64,000 nucleotides of DNA from Lysinibacillus irui (GTDB lineage Bacteria; Bacillota; Bacilli; Bacillales_A; Planococcaceae): positions 3,217,501 through 3,281,500 of the forward strand of contig NZ_CP113527.1 in assembly GCF_028877475.1 (NCBI RefSeq), in the 5' to 3' direction. A model generated the notes under the pieces. It ran no database searches. It saw nothing but the letters and a program-made list of their open reading frames with translations, and was not told the DNA's origin. Below, in pieces: positions 37,928 through 47,577 of the stretch. How positions within the stretch are numbered: position 1 is the first letter of the stretch; the number at the start of each line of letters is the position of its first letter. Position numbers and translations under genes: made by a program.

Positions 37928-38777
37928 GTTGCACGCCGCCTTTCGTATGCATTTTTACAAGTAAGGAAACTTGTTTGCGTAAATCTTTGCGATGGAAGAT
38001 TGCATCAAGCTGACCATGCTCTAATAAAAATTCTGCAGTTTGGAAATCGCTTGGCAGTTTTTCTCTTACAGTTTCTTCAATAACCCGACGTCCTGCAAAA
38101 CCAATTAATGCTTGTGGCTCTGCAATATTTATATCACCAACGGAAGCAAAGCTTGCAGAAACTCCACCTGTTGTTGGATGCGTTAAAATAGAAATGAATA
38201 ATAAACCTTGATCACTATGGCGTTTTAAGGCTACGCTCGTTTTCGCCATTTGCATTAATGATAGTACACCCTCTTGCATACGTGCCCCGCCACTAGCAGT
38301 AAAGATAATAAACGGCACACCTAGTTCTGTTGCTTTTTCCACAGCGCGTGTAATTTTTTCACCTACAACTGATCCCATTGAACCCATACGGAAATGTGAA
38401 TCCATTATCGCTACGACAATTTCTTCTCCATCTAACGTACCGACTCCTGTTAGGACAGCCTCATTCAAGCCAGTTTTCTCTTGATCAGCAGAAATTTTTT
38501 CTACATACGCTGGGAAATTAAGGGGATTACTTGTTTGTAAATGATCATCCATAGATTCGAATGAACCTTCGTCTAAGAAATAGTCCACACGTTCTTGAGC
38601 AGTCATTTTGAAATGGTGACTACATTTTGTACATACTTTATGATTTTTTTCTAATTCCTTTGTTAGTTGAATGTGACGACATTCAGGACATTTCGTCATT
38701 AATCCTTCTGGAAATGAATTTTCTTGTCCGTCCTCTTTCTTTTTTCGATTACCACTAAATAAGCTGCGTATTGCCAT
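37920..38777 (-). CDS. accD: Acetyl-CoA carboxylase carboxyltransferase subunit beta
   Basis: Partner of AccA in the carboxyltransferase. The 285-residue protein has an N-terminal four-cysteine zinc ribbon (CPECRHI ... CTKCSHH) and the crotonase-fold block [23 protein letters not shown]. The frame begins [16 protein letters not shown]. It starts 24 bases after the GntR-type regulator gene and overlaps accA. In B. subtilis a malic enzyme gene lies between accD and dnaE; here that place is taken by the regulator. Confidence 0.96.
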   Translation of the reverse strand: MAIRSLFSGNRKKKEDGQENSFPEGLMTKCPECRHIQLTKELEKNHKVCTKCSHHFKMTAQERVDYFLDEGSFESMDDHLQTSNPLNFPAYVEKISADQEKTGLNEAVLTGVGTLDGEEIVVAIMDSHFRMGSMGSVVGEKITRAVEKATELGVPFIIFTASGGARMQEGVLSLMQMAKTSVALKRHSDQGLLFISILTHPTTGGVSASFASVGDINIAEPQALIGFAGRRVIEETVREKLPSDFQTAEFLLEHGQLDAIFHRKDLRKQVSLLVKMHTKGGVQHV

Positions 38778-38801
38778 GTTTGACTCCCCCTTTGTTGTTG
38801 T

Positions 38802-39443
38802 CTAAATGCTTTGTACAGTATTCATCCACTGCTCATAAGCTTTTAATGCTTCTTTTTCATAACCAAGCTGCATCGATTTCAACATTGTTTGAATGATTAA
38901 TTTTTCATCTTCTGTTGAGTTTCGATCTAATCGGTCGCCATCATATGCTGCTAATTGAAACCAGATTTTTAATGAAAGACGATTACCTGACGTAATTAAT
39001 AATTCTCTTAAAATATCTCGACAATTAACAGTTCCTTCAATTTCTAGTTTCACAAAAAAACTATCCCACACAGGTAGTGTGCGAAGAATCTCTGTACAAC
39101 TTATTACGCGAATTGCTTCCATTTCATGAATTTGTCGCGTTAATTCGACATCCTTTTTGGATTTTTCATCTTCTAGTATAAACATCGACAGTATCTCTAC
39201 TAACTGATGCTTATGTGTAGACGCAAGAAATGTTCCACCACCATGTCTCGTTTCTATTAGCCCCAGCAATTCTAAGCTTCGCAAAGCCTCTCTCACAGAG
39301 GATCGCCCGACACCTAGACGCTCTGATAGAACGCGCTCGGATGGTAACTTTTCACCTGCTTGTATTTTTTCCATTTTAATGAGTTGACGTAGTTGTTGGA
39401 CGATTTCTAAAAACACTTTTTTTTGTTCGGTTTTTTGATCCAT
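38802..39443 (-). CDS. GntR-family (FadR-like) transcriptional regulator
   Basis: A 213-residue regulator. The N-terminal winged helix is typical: IKMEKIQAGEKLPSERVLSERLGVGRSSVREALRSLELLGLIETRHGGGTFLAS. The C-terminal ligand domain is helical and acidic, and does not show an obvious FCD metal set. The ATG at 39443 has GGGGAG 8 bases upstream; the longer frame from 39464 would start inside the operator. A perfect 21-bp palindrome lies just upstream. Being first in line with accDA, it may control malonyl-CoA supply; the ligand is unknown. Confidence 0.85.
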   Translation of the reverse strand: MDQKTEQKKVFLEIVQQLRQLIKMEKIQAGEKLPSERVLSERLGVGRSSVREALRSLELLGLIETRHGGGTFLASTHKHQLVEILSMFILEDEKSKKDVELTRQIHEMEAIRVISCTEILRTLPVWDSFFVKLEIEGTVNCRDILRELLITSGNRLSLKIWFQLAAYDGDRLDRNSTEDEKLIIQTMLKSMQLGYEKEALKAYEQWMNTVQSI

Positions 39444-39463
39444 ACGACTAACTCCCCTTATCA

Positions 39464-39484
39464 AAAAGTGGTCTGACCACTTTT
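39464..39484. promoter_or_regulatory. Perfect palindromic operator of the GntR-type regulator
   Basis: Ten-base arms AAAAGTGGTC and GACCACTTTT flank a single central T. The core TGGTCTGACCA is the type bound by FadR/PdhR-class GntR proteins (TGGT-N3-ACCA). It lies 20 bases upstream of the regulator's start codon, so autoregulation of the regulator-accDA transcript is likely. Confidence 0.8.
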
Positions 39485-39573
39485 AACGTTGCTTCTAGCT
39501 TACAAAATAACTGTTCAAAAGTAAAGAAAAAACTGCATAAAATTGAATGCAGTTTCTAATTTTTTGTTTTATT

Positions 39574-42500
39574 TCATACCTTTTTTGTCGTTTGCGCATG
39601 TTTTACTTTGATTTGCGGCTTACCAAAGCGTCTCTCGATTACACCTTCAACCCATAACATTTCGTCTTCCACTAACAATTCCTGAACAACTTGAAAAACT
39701 TGCGGGAATAAGGTAATCGAAACAGTACCATATTCGTCCTGTAGATGAACAAAAGCCATTTGCTCACCTTTTTTTGTGCGGATTTTTTTCACTTCTTCAA
39801 TTATACCAATGATTTTTACTAAAGTTCCATCACGCATCTGCTTCAGCTCTCGGCAAGTACAGGTAATATCATTCCAAAAATGCCTTTCTTGTGCTACAGG
39901 ATGTGTTGAAATGTAAAAGCCTAAGCTTTCCTTCTCATGCATTAATTTTTCCTTTTGAGGCATTTCATCTGCCTGCATATATTTTGGTTTACCAAAGTTA
40001 AACGCCATTGCCGTTGCCATGTCGATATCTTCAGTCGGCCGTAACAGTTCAGCATGTTTTAAGGCGGCATCTATGGTATTGACTAGAATAGCACGGTCTT
40101 TGTCGAGGTAATCTAGCGCACCAGCAAAAATGAGTGATTCCATGACTTTCGGTTTAAAATGCTGTGCACTTAAGGCAACAGCTAAATCAAAAAGATTATT
40201 CAACGCCTCTGGATTTGATTGACGTAAAGCAGTCACTTTTTCTATCAAAGTATGCGGTACTCCCTTAATTCCTGATAAGCTATAGCGAATACCTTCATTT
40301 TCTACAGTAAAATATTTCGTACTGTTTTTTAATGAGGGTGGATAAAAAAGGATACCTTTATCTTTTGCCTCAAGGACAAAATGTTGAATCTTCTCTATAT
40401 TTCCTGTTGCATTTGATAATAACGCTGCATAAAAGCTTAAAGGAAAATGAGCTTTTAAATAGGCCATTTGATAAGAAATTATACTATAGGCCACAGCATG
40501 ACTTTTAGGGAACCCATAATCCGCAAAGCGAACAATGAGTTCGTATACTTCTTCTGCTACATGTTGATCAAATCCTTGCTTTAATGCACCATTAACAAAT
40601 GAAGCACGTTGCTCCTCTAAAACTTGACGATTTTTTTTACTTACTGCACGGCGTAGCAAATCTGCTTGTCCCATTGTAAAGCCCGCCAGAACAGATGCAA
40701 TTTTTATAATTTGTTCTTGATAAACAATAACGCCAAATGTCTCTTGTAAGATAGGCTCTAATACAGGGTGGGGCATAACAACCATTTCTTTCCCAGCTTT
40801 TCGTCTAGCATAGACTGGGATAAAATCCATCGGACCTGGACGATAAAGTGCGTTTACCGCGACAATATCTGAAAAGCTCGAAGGTTGAATATCCCGTAAA
40901 GCTTGTTTCATTCCATCTGATTCTAATTGAAAGATACCTGATGTATCTCCACGTTGTAAAAGTTGAAACGTTGTTTCATCATGCATAGGGATGCGTTCAA
41001 ATTCTATCCAGGGTCCTCCCGCTTTATAGATTGACCAACGTATTTGCTCTAAAATCGTAAGATTGCGCAAGCCTAAAAAGTCCATTTTAATGAGACCACA
41101 CGCTTCAATATCCCCCATCGGCCATTGTGTACTATATATACCATCATGTCCTTCTTCAATAGGTACAGTGTTTACTAACGGAGATGGAGCGATGACAATA
41201 CCCGCTGCATGTGTGGAGGAATTTCTCGGCAGTCCTTCTAATTTAAGTGCTACATCCAACCACTGCTGATGCTTTTCATTCTCCGCTAACCAGACTTGAA
41301 AGTCTTGTGATTCTGCCACAGCCCTTTGTAAAGTAATACCTGGCTTATTAGGAATCATTTTCGAGATTTTTTCTAACGTCTCGGCCTCAAAGCTAAAAAC
41401 CCTCGCCACATCTCTAGCTACTGCTTTTGCAGACAATGTCCCAAATGTAATAATTTGCGCAACATTCGCTTTGCCATATTTTTGTGCAACATACTGAATA
41501 ACCTGGTGCCTTTTACTATCGACAAAATCGATATCAATATCAGGTAAAGAGATTCTTTCAGGATTTAAAAATCGTTCAAATAATAAACCATAGGCTAGTG
41601 GATCTACTTGTGTTATGAATAGGCTATAGGCCACAAGCGAACCCGCGGAGGAACCACGACCAGGTCCAGTCAAAATACGATTTTCTTTCGCATAACGCAT
41701 AAAGTCTGCAACAACTAAAAAATAGTCAGCAAAGCCCATTGAACAAATAACTTCCAGTTCATGTTGTAACCTTTCCTGATAGACAGTCGGAATCGCCATT
41801 TGATTCAAGCGTTTTTCCAATCCTGAAAATGCTTCACTAACCAAGAAACTTTCAGCTGTTTCACCTACAGGCAAAGGATATTTAGGCATTTGCACAGGCA
41901 TTTCAGGGATACTAGCTGTGCAACTAGCAAGCATGTTTACGCTAGACTCCAACCACTCTGGTCGATCAGCAAACCAATTTTGCCATTCATATGCCGTAGG
42001 AGCAAAATAGCCTTGTAAGTCAGCCGTTAACAATGTACCACCCAGTTTTTCTCCCGTATCAATCGCTCTAGCCACCTCATAAGCAAAGTGATCTTCTGGA
42101 CGTAAAAAATAACAACTTTGAGTGGCAACAAGTGGAATTGTCTGTTCCTCGCACCAAACAACTATATCTCCTTCATTAGGTGCTTTTACCCCTCCAGGTC
42201 GTGCAATTCCCATATAAAAATGATGGTTAAATAGCTGGACAAAAGCAGTAATTATTTCCTGCCAGTCCGTTAAGTCCACAAAATCACTTGTAGAAAGCAT
42301 GGCGATACATCCTGCTGCATATCCCTCAAGCCACTTCCATGGCAATACTTCATCATGTCTAATTGAAATAGCACTACTAATCTTTAAAAGATGCTGATAG
42401 CCTTCTTGAGTCTGTGCATACAGTACAACGGGTATACGATGATCCTGCCACTGTACGTTAACCGAAAGCCCTATGACCGCATGGATATTTGCTTGCTGCA

Positions 42501-42657
42501 ACGCTTTACAAAAAGGCAAAAGCCCGTACAACTTCGTATTTACGATTGCACAGGCCTGTGTTTTTTGCTCTTGTAAAAAAGGAATCAATTGTTCAAGCCG
42601 AATTGTGCTTTTCAATAAATCCGCGCTCGTATGCATCTTTGTATATACATGTGTCAA
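39574..42657 (-). CDS. dnaE: DNA polymerase III subunit alpha, DnaE type
   Basis: Second replicative polymerase of low-GC Gram-positives, which extends primers before handing over to PolC. The 1027-residue protein is shorter than B. subtilis DnaE (about 1115). Seen: polymerase block LTGPGRGSSAGSLVAYSL and PDIDIDFVDSKR with catalytic Asp residues, RNSSTHAAGIVI, ALYRPGPMDFIPVYARRKAG, helix-hairpin-helix and a C-terminal OB fold. The N-terminal PHP domain has lost most metal residues (MTHVYTKMHTSADLL instead of an HxH start). The start is TTG at 42657 with AGGG 6 bases upstream. Confidence 0.94.
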   Translation of the reverse strand: MTHVYTKMHTSADLLKSTIRLEQLIPFLQEQKTQACAIVNTKLYGLLPFCKALQQANIHAVIGLSVNVQWQDHRIPVVLYAQTQEGYQHLLKISSAISIRHDEVLPWKWLEGYAAGCIAMLSTSDFVDLTDWQEIITAFVQLFNHHFYMGIARPGGVKAPNEGDIVVWCEEQTIPLVATQSCYFLRPEDHFAYEVARAIDTGEKLGGTLLTADLQGYFAPTAYEWQNWFADRPEWLESSVNMLASCTASIPEMPVQMPKYPLPVGETAESFLVSEAFSGLEKRLNQMAIPTVYQERLQHELEVICSMGFADYFLVVADFMRYAKENRILTGPGRGSSAGSLVAYSLFITQVDPLAYGLLFERFLNPERISLPDIDIDFVDSKRHQVIQYVAQKYGKANVAQIITFGTLSAKAVARDVARVFSFEAETLEKISKMIPNKPGITLQRAVAESQDFQVWLAENEKHQQWLDVALKLEGLPRNSSTHAAGIVIAPSPLVNTVPIEEGHDGIYSTQWPMGDIEACGLIKMDFLGLRNLTILEQIRWSIYKAGGPWIEFERIPMHDETTFQLLQRGDTSGIFQLESDGMKQALRDIQPSSFSDIVAVNALYRPGPMDFIPVYARRKAGKEMVVMPHPVLEPILQETFGVIVYQEQIIKIASVLAGFTMGQADLLRRAVSKKNRQVLEEQRASFVNGALKQGFDQHVAEEVYELIVRFADYGFPKSHAVAYSIISYQMAYLKAHFPLSFYAALLSNATGNIEKIQHFVLEAKDKGILFYPPSLKNSTKYFTVENEGIRYSLSGIKGVPHTLIEKVTALRQSNPEALNNLFDLAVALSAQHFKPKVMESLIFAGALDYLDKDRAILVNTIDAALKHAELLRPTEDIDMATAMAFNFGKPKYMQADEMPQKEKLMHEKESLGFYISTHPVAQERHFWNDITCTCRELKQMRDGTLVKIIGIIEEVKKIRTKKGEQMAFVHLQDEYGTVSITLFPQVFQVVQELLVEDEMLWVEGVIERRFGKPQIKVKHAQTTKKV

Positions 42658-42679
42658 ATGAATCCCTTCCTTTTCTCTC

Positions 42680-43627
42680 TTAATGATATGCTTTACAAAT
42701 TTCTTGTAATCTTGAAATAACGGCGTCTGCCTCCTCCCATGAATAAGCAGTAGCTCCAGAGGCTAGCGGATGCCCACCCCCGTTAAATTCCTTCGCTAAT
42801 GTATTAATAATTGGACCCTTTGAACGTAGTCGTACTCGAATTTGATCTTCTTCTTCAATGAACACTACCCATGAGCATATTCCTTTTACACTGCCCAGAC
42901 AGCCTACTAGTAAAGAAGCCTCTGATGGAACTGTCTCATACTGTGCTAGCAAATCCTTTGACAGCTTCACATAGGCAGCTCCATGCTCATCCATTACAAA
43001 ATTTTGATAAATATAGCCTTGTAAATTAAGTAGCTTCTGATCCATTTCATACATGCCATCAAAAATTTCATTTCGATTAAAATCATATGTAATCAAATCT
43101 GCAGCAACTTTAAATGTTTTAGAGGTTGTACTTGGGAATTGAAATCTGCCTGTATCCCCTACAATACCTGCAAATAGTAATCGTGCTGCGGCATCTGATA
43201 ATTTCCAGTCTGCAACTACCTTACCTTCTTCATACAATTCATAAATCATTTCACTGCAAGAGCTTGCTGTTGTGTCAACCCATAAAAGATCACCATAAGC
43301 ATCATCATTTGGATGATGATCAATTTTAATTACCATTTTCCCTTTGGTATAGCGCTGGTCGTCGACACGCTCTGTATTGGCAGTGTCTGTCACGATGACT
43401 AAGGCATTTTCATAAACATCATCTGCTATTTGATCAGGCTGTGCCATAAATGATAAAGAAGCATCATGGTCTCCTACAGCATAAACCTTTTTCTCAGGAT
43501 AATTTGCTAAAATAATCTCTTTTAATCCTTGTTGTGAGCCGTAAGCATCCGGATCTGGACGTACATGACGATGAATTATGATTGTTTCATTGGCCTTAAT
43601 TGTGTCGATGATTTGTCTTTTCACCAT
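42680..43627 (-). CDS. nrnA: NrnA-type oligoribonuclease / pAp phosphatase (DHH family)
   Basis: Degrades short RNA (nanoRNA) and dephosphorylates 3'-phosphoadenosine 5'-phosphate. The DHH domain shows HRHVRPDPDAYGSQQGL, ALVIVTDTANTERVD, IDHHPNDDAYGD and FAGIVGDTGRFQFPST, with a C-terminal DHHA1 domain ending in FNGGGHPLASGA. The ATG at 43627 has GGAGG 5 bases upstream and gives 315 residues, near the B. subtilis length; the longer frame from 43663 is rejected. It starts close to the divergent ytpI and is followed by dnaE. Confidence 0.93.
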   Translation of the reverse strand: MVKRQIIDTIKANETIIIHRHVRPDPDAYGSQQGLKEIILANYPEKKVYAVGDHDASLSFMAQPDQIADDVYENALVIVTDTANTERVDDQRYTKGKMVIKIDHHPNDDAYGDLLWVDTTASSCSEMIYELYEEGKVVADWKLSDAAARLLFAGIVGDTGRFQFPSTTSKTFKVAADLITYDFNRNEIFDGMYEMDQKLLNLQGYIYQNFVMDEHGAAYVKLSKDLLAQYETVPSEASLLVGCLGSVKGICSWVVFIEEEDQIRVRLRSKGPIINTLAKEFNGGGHPLASGATAYSWEEADAVISRLQEICKAYH

Positions 43628-43714
43628 AAATTCCTCCAAAATGATAGTAAGAACCGTTAGCATTTTTCCAAAATAATCGTTACAATAATGTCTAGTTATG
43701 CTAGGAGGTTTACT

Positions 43715-44020
43715 ATGCTCAATTTAATATTTGTGTTCACGATAATCATATCATTTGTCTTCTATTTTTATTTTAAAACAAAACAGTTTCGTTCTCCATT
43801 ACCGATTGCCAAGAATTGGTACAAGAGTAAAGCGAATATAGGCTTTGGTTCCTTCCTAGTGTTTTTTGGATTAAATCAAGCCTATCTATTCCCTACCTTG
43901 TATACATTTATTATTGTAGCAATTCTAGTCGTGCTCGGCATCTTTGTCATTTTAGAAAATACAAAAAAAGCACGCCATTATGGGCAATTTGTTGAAGAGG
44001 AATTTCGTATAAATCAATAA
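43715..44020 (+). CDS. ytpI: YtpI-like small membrane protein
   Basis: A 101-residue protein with three membrane segments (about residues 2-20, 40-58 and 62-82) and a charged C-terminal tail. It resembles YtpI, which sits between nrnA and ytoI in B. subtilis as it does here. Function is unknown. AGGAGG lies 6 bases before the ATG at 43715; the earlier in-frame ATG at 43688 lacks one. It is convergent with ytoI and shares a bidirectional terminator with it. Confidence 0.75.
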   Translation: MLNLIFVFTIIISFVFYFYFKTKQFRSPLPIAKNWYKSKANIGFGSFLVFFGLNQAYLFPTLYTFIIVAILVVLGIFVILENTKKARHYGQFVEEEFRINQ

Positions 44021-44029
44021 TTATGTAAC

Positions 44030-44067
44030 AAAGGGATGACCAAGCAATTGCTCTAGGCCATCCCTTT
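44030..44067. terminator. Bidirectional terminator between ytpI and ytoI
   Basis: Stem aaagggatg / catcccttt with a 20-base partly paired loop. T-rich tracts leave on both strands, and it lies between convergent genes. Confidence 0.85.
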
Positions 44068-44074
44068 TTAATCG

Positions 44075-45382
44075 TTAACGTTCTAATAATTGGAACATCA
44101 TCATTGCCTTACCGACAAGCATTTGTTGATTATACACTTCAAAATCCATTTTCACAAACTTACGACTCATATCTAATATTCGAGGCTTAACTGTAAGTGT
44201 ACTTTCCATCTGTACGGGTTTAATGAAGTAAATCGTCATATTCTCGGCCACCGCATCTCCACGTTTGCGACGTTTTAATGCAAATGAACCTACCTCAGCT
44301 AATAACGTTGTAAAAGCACCATATGAGATTGCTCCGTATTGATTGGTCATTTGTGGCGTGACTTTAAATTCGACAATAAGTTCCTCATCACCTAATACCT
44401 TCATTTCATTTTTCACTAAATCATCAATTGTTTCACCATGCTGCGGCTGTCTTTGTGCTAGTTGTAGTGCCTTTAGTACATCCTGACGACTAATGACACC
44501 TTGCAGAATATTATCATCATCCACAATAGGTAAGAGGTCAATCCCCTCCCAAATCATCCTATGCCCTGCAGAAGCAACACTCATTTTCATGGAGCCAGCA
44601 ATCGGATTTTTCGTCATAACTTTTTCAATAAGCTCGTTTTCTTCACGTCCAATGACGTCTTTTACAGTAATCATCCCGACAAGTTTATTTTGATGAGTGA
44701 CAACTGGAAATGCACCGTGTGTTGTACGTTCATTCAGCTTCTGGAAATGATGAATTGTTTCATCATTCTTTAACGCAGCCGTGTCAGTCATTGGTACATA
44801 AATGTCTTCGATAAACAAAATGTCTTTTTTGATTAATTGGTCATAGATTGCTCTGTTAATCATCGTTGCAACTGTAAAGGTATCGTAACTTGTTGAAATA
44901 ATTGGTAAATCTAATGAGTCTGCAAGCATCTTATTATCTTCTGTAGTATCAAAACCGCCAGTGATTAAAACCGCTGCACCTGCTCGTAGTGCATTTTCAT
45001 GTGCTTTAATACGGTTCCCTACAATCAATAAGCTACCTGCATCTGTATAGCGCATCATGTCCTCTAGTTGCATTGCACCAATGACAAATTTCGTTAGCGT
45101 TTTATGTAGACCTGATTTTCCACCTAAAACTTGGCCATCGATAATATTGACAATTTCTGCAAAAGTCAAACGCTCAATATTTTCTTTCTTTTTTTTCTCA
45201 ATACGAATTGTTCCAACACGTTCTATCGAACTTACTAAGCGGCGATTTTCCGCTTCTTTTATGGCGCGGTAAGCAGTCCCTTCGCTCACTTGCATTTCCT
45301 TCGCAATTTGACGTACTGAAATTTTATCGCCCACGGGTAGTGATTCGATGTATTGTAAAATTTTCTCATGTTTTGTAGACAA
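44075..45382 (-). CDS. ytoI: YtoI-like regulator: HTH, DRTGG, two CBS and hot-dog domains
   Basis: A 435-residue multi-domain protein. An N-terminal helix-turn-helix (VRQIAKEMQVSEGTAYRAIKEAENRRL, about 22-48) is followed by a DRTGG domain (about 70-180), two CBS motifs (about 195-310, with FPVVTHQNKLVGMITVKDVIG and LPIVDDDNILQGVISRQDVL) and a C-terminal hot-dog domain related to PaaI thioesterases. CBS pairs usually bind adenosyl nucleotides and hot-dogs acyl-CoA, so it may sense metabolite state and bind DNA. The start is TTG at 45382, with AGGTGA 4 bases upstream. Target genes are unknown. Confidence 0.88.
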   Translation of the reverse strand: MSTKHEKILQYIESLPVGDKISVRQIAKEMQVSEGTAYRAIKEAENRRLVSSIERVGTIRIEKKKKENIERLTFAEIVNIIDGQVLGGKSGLHKTLTKFVIGAMQLEDMMRYTDAGSLLIVGNRIKAHENALRAGAAVLITGGFDTTEDNKMLADSLDLPIISTSYDTFTVATMINRAIYDQLIKKDILFIEDIYVPMTDTAALKNDETIHHFQKLNERTTHGAFPVVTHQNKLVGMITVKDVIGREENELIEKVMTKNPIAGSMKMSVASAGHRMIWEGIDLLPIVDDDNILQGVISRQDVLKALQLAQRQPQHGETIDDLVKNEMKVLGDEELIVEFKVTPQMTNQYGAISYGAFTTLLAEVGSFALKRRKRGDAVAENMTIYFIKPVQMESTLTVKPRILDMSRKFVKMDFEVYNQQMLVGKAMMMFQLLER

Positions 45383-45532
45383 AATATCACCTATTTCCTA
45401 AGCTTCAATTCTGCTCTTAGTGTACCATATTTTTTATAAAAATATTTAATATAAAGTGAGAAAAAGTTTAATACTGCCCATCATTTCAACTACCGTCGTG
45501 GTGTCAATTTATTAGTACAGCAACCGTAAGGA

Positions 45533-46216
45533 TTAGAAACAGTTTACTTTTTCACCCGCTTTTAAAATCTGAACCTCAGAATTTTGCACTAAATCTGCAA
45601 AAATTTGTGGATCTTGCTCGATTGGTGGGAATGTATTGTAATGAATCGGTACAACTATTTTCGGCTTCAAGAATGAAACTGCACAAGCTGCATCCTCTGG
45701 TCCCATTGTAAAATTATCTCCAATTGGTAAGAAGGCAATATCGATTGGATGTCGTTCACCGATTAACTTCATATCTCCAAATAGGGCCGTATCGCCTGCA
45801 TGATAGATTGTTAATCCTTCAATAAATAATAAAATCCCCGCTGGCATGCCCATATAAATAATTTCATTATTATCTGTTACATAAGATGATCCATGAAAGG
45901 CTTGAGTAAACTTCACTTTACCAAAGTCAAATTCTTTAGCACCCCCGATATGCATTGGGTGTACTTTAACACCTTGCCAAGATAGCCAATTCGCTAATTC
46001 ATTTGGAGCAATGACTAACGCATCTTTTTTCTTCGCTAGTTCCACCGTGTCTCCAACATGATCATTATGTCCATGTGTCAGTAAAATAATATCTGGTGTC
46101 TCCTCAGCAACGTTTAAATCTGTTTGTCCATTGCCATTAATGAAAGGGTCAATTAAAATTGTTTTCCCATTTGTTTGAATTTTGACAACTGAATGTCCAT
46201 GATAACTGATTTCCAT
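45533..46216 (-). CDS. ytkL: Metal-dependent hydrolase, UPF0173 / YtkL family
   Basis: A 227-residue metallo-beta-lactamase-fold protein. Metal ligands are visible in [33 protein letters not shown] and VPIHYNTFP. The overall shape resembles UlaG-type lactonases, but the substrate of this family is not known to me. GGGGAGG lies 9 bases before the ATG. It is read away from the M24 peptidase gene, with 226 bases between the two starts. Confidence 0.9.
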   Translation of the reverse strand: MEISYHGHSVVKIQTNGKTILIDPFINGNGQTDLNVAEETPDIILLTHGHNDHVGDTVELAKKKDALVIAPNELANWLSWQGVKVHPMHIGGAKEFDFGKVKFTQAFHGSSYVTDNNEIIYMGMPAGILLFIEGLTIYHAGDTALFGDMKLIGERHPIDIAFLPIGDNFTMGPEDAACAVSFLKPKIVVPIHYNTFPPIEQDPQIFADLVQNSEVQILKAGEKVNCF

Positions 46217-46442
46217 TTTTAAAATCCTCCCCGAATTATAAATTACAGTCCATCATTTTAATTCGCTACTCATGCGTATTTTCCCTTTTTTTGATATGCT
46301 TGTACAGAGAATAATCGTAGACTTCTCTAATAGACTTATACCCTGTTAGAGCACCATTATTCAGTACTAAGAAAGGCATCGACATTTTTTGTCGAAACCT
46401 TTTAACGTATCATTTCCCATGTAATAAAAGGAGGACATATTT

Positions 46443-47531
46443 ATGTCAAAGGTTGAAGAAATCCAAAGTTATTTGCAGCAAAATCACATTGATGCAGCAT
46501 TCGTAACAACACCTGACAATGTTTTTTACGTATCAGGCTTTAAAAGTAATCCACATGAAAGATTACTAGGGGTTATGATTTTTAAAAATGCTGAGCCTTT
46601 TCTAATTTGTCCACAAATGGAGATTCCAGATGCGAAGGCTGCAGGTTGGAATTACGAGGTTATTGGTCATCAAGATACAGAAAATTCGATGGACGTTCTT
46701 GCCCAAGCTATCACATCACGTCAAGTTAACCCAACTACGTTTGCCATTGAAAAAGCGCAACTAATCGTGGAACGTTTAGAAGCTTTACAACAATCATTCC
46801 CTCAAGCTAATTTTGTGCGCCTTGATGAAAAGATTAATGCCATGCGTGTAATCAAGGATGAAAGTGAATTAGAAAAATTACGTAAGGCTGCAGAATTAGC
46901 TGATTATGCAATTGAAGTTGGTTGCAAGGAAATCGCTGAAGGCAAAACAGAAATGGAAATTCTAACTGCGATTGAAAGTGCTATTCAAGATAAAGGGTGC
47001 AAAATGTCCTTTGAAACAATGGTATTAAGCGGTCCAAAAACTGCATCTCCACACGGGAAACCAGGAGCACGTAAAATTGAAAAAGGTGATATGGTACTAT
47101 TTGACCTTGGGGTAATTTACGATGGCTATTGCTCAGATATTACGCGCACAGTTGCCTTCGGTGAACCTACTGAAGCACAAAAAGAAATTTATAATACTGT
47201 TTTAGCTGCCAACCAAAATGCAGTGGCAGCCGTCAAGCCTGGTATTCGTGCTATGGACTTAGATAAAATTGCTCGTGATACAATTACTGAAGCAGGTTAT
47301 GGTGAATATTTCACACATCGCCTTGGGCATGGTCTCGGCATTTCTGTACACGAATTCCCATCCGTTACAGGCGCTAATGAAATGACAATGGAAGAGGGCA
47401 TGGTCTTTACAATTGAGCCTGGCATTTATAAATCAGATGTAACAGGCGTACGTATCGAGGATGACGTTGTCGTAACAAAAGATGGCGTGGAGGTACTAAC
47501 AAAGTTTCCGAAAGATTTAATCATTCTATAA
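46443..47531 (+). CDS. M24 family Xaa-Pro peptidase
   Basis: A 362-residue aminopeptidase P / prolidase-type enzyme releasing residues next to proline. The N-terminal creatinase domain precedes the pita-bread domain, whose two-metal ligands are seen in FDLGVIYDGYCSDITRT (two Asp), HRLGHGLGISVHEFP (His), FTIEPGIY and RIEDDVVV (two Glu). AAAGGAGG lies 8 bases before the ATG. Size and style fit B. subtilis YkvY/YqhT-type proteins; Xaa-Pro aminopeptidase versus dipeptidase activity cannot be told apart here. Confidence 0.9.
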   Translation: MSKVEEIQSYLQQNHIDAAFVTTPDNVFYVSGFKSNPHERLLGVMIFKNAEPFLICPQMEIPDAKAAGWNYEVIGHQDTENSMDVLAQAITSRQVNPTTFAIEKAQLIVERLEALQQSFPQANFVRLDEKINAMRVIKDESELEKLRKAAELADYAIEVGCKEIAEGKTEMEILTAIESAIQDKGCKMSFETMVLSGPKTASPHGKPGARKIEKGDMVLFDLGVIYDGYCSDITRTVAFGEPTEAQKEIYNTVLAANQNAVAAVKPGIRAMDLDKIARDTITEAGYGEYFTHRLGHGLGISVHEFPSVTGANEMTMEEGMVFTIEPGIYKSDVTGVRIEDDVVVTKDGVEVLTKFPKDLIIL

Positions 47532-47539
47532 GGAATACA

Positions 47540-47570
47540 AAAAAGGAAGCAACCTGTGTGCTTCCTTTTT
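47540..47570. terminator. Bidirectional terminator between the M24 peptidase gene and ald
   Basis: An 11-bp stem aaaaaggaagc / gcttccttttt with a 9-base loop between convergent genes. Confidence 0.9.
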
Positions 47571-47577
47571 CAATGAT

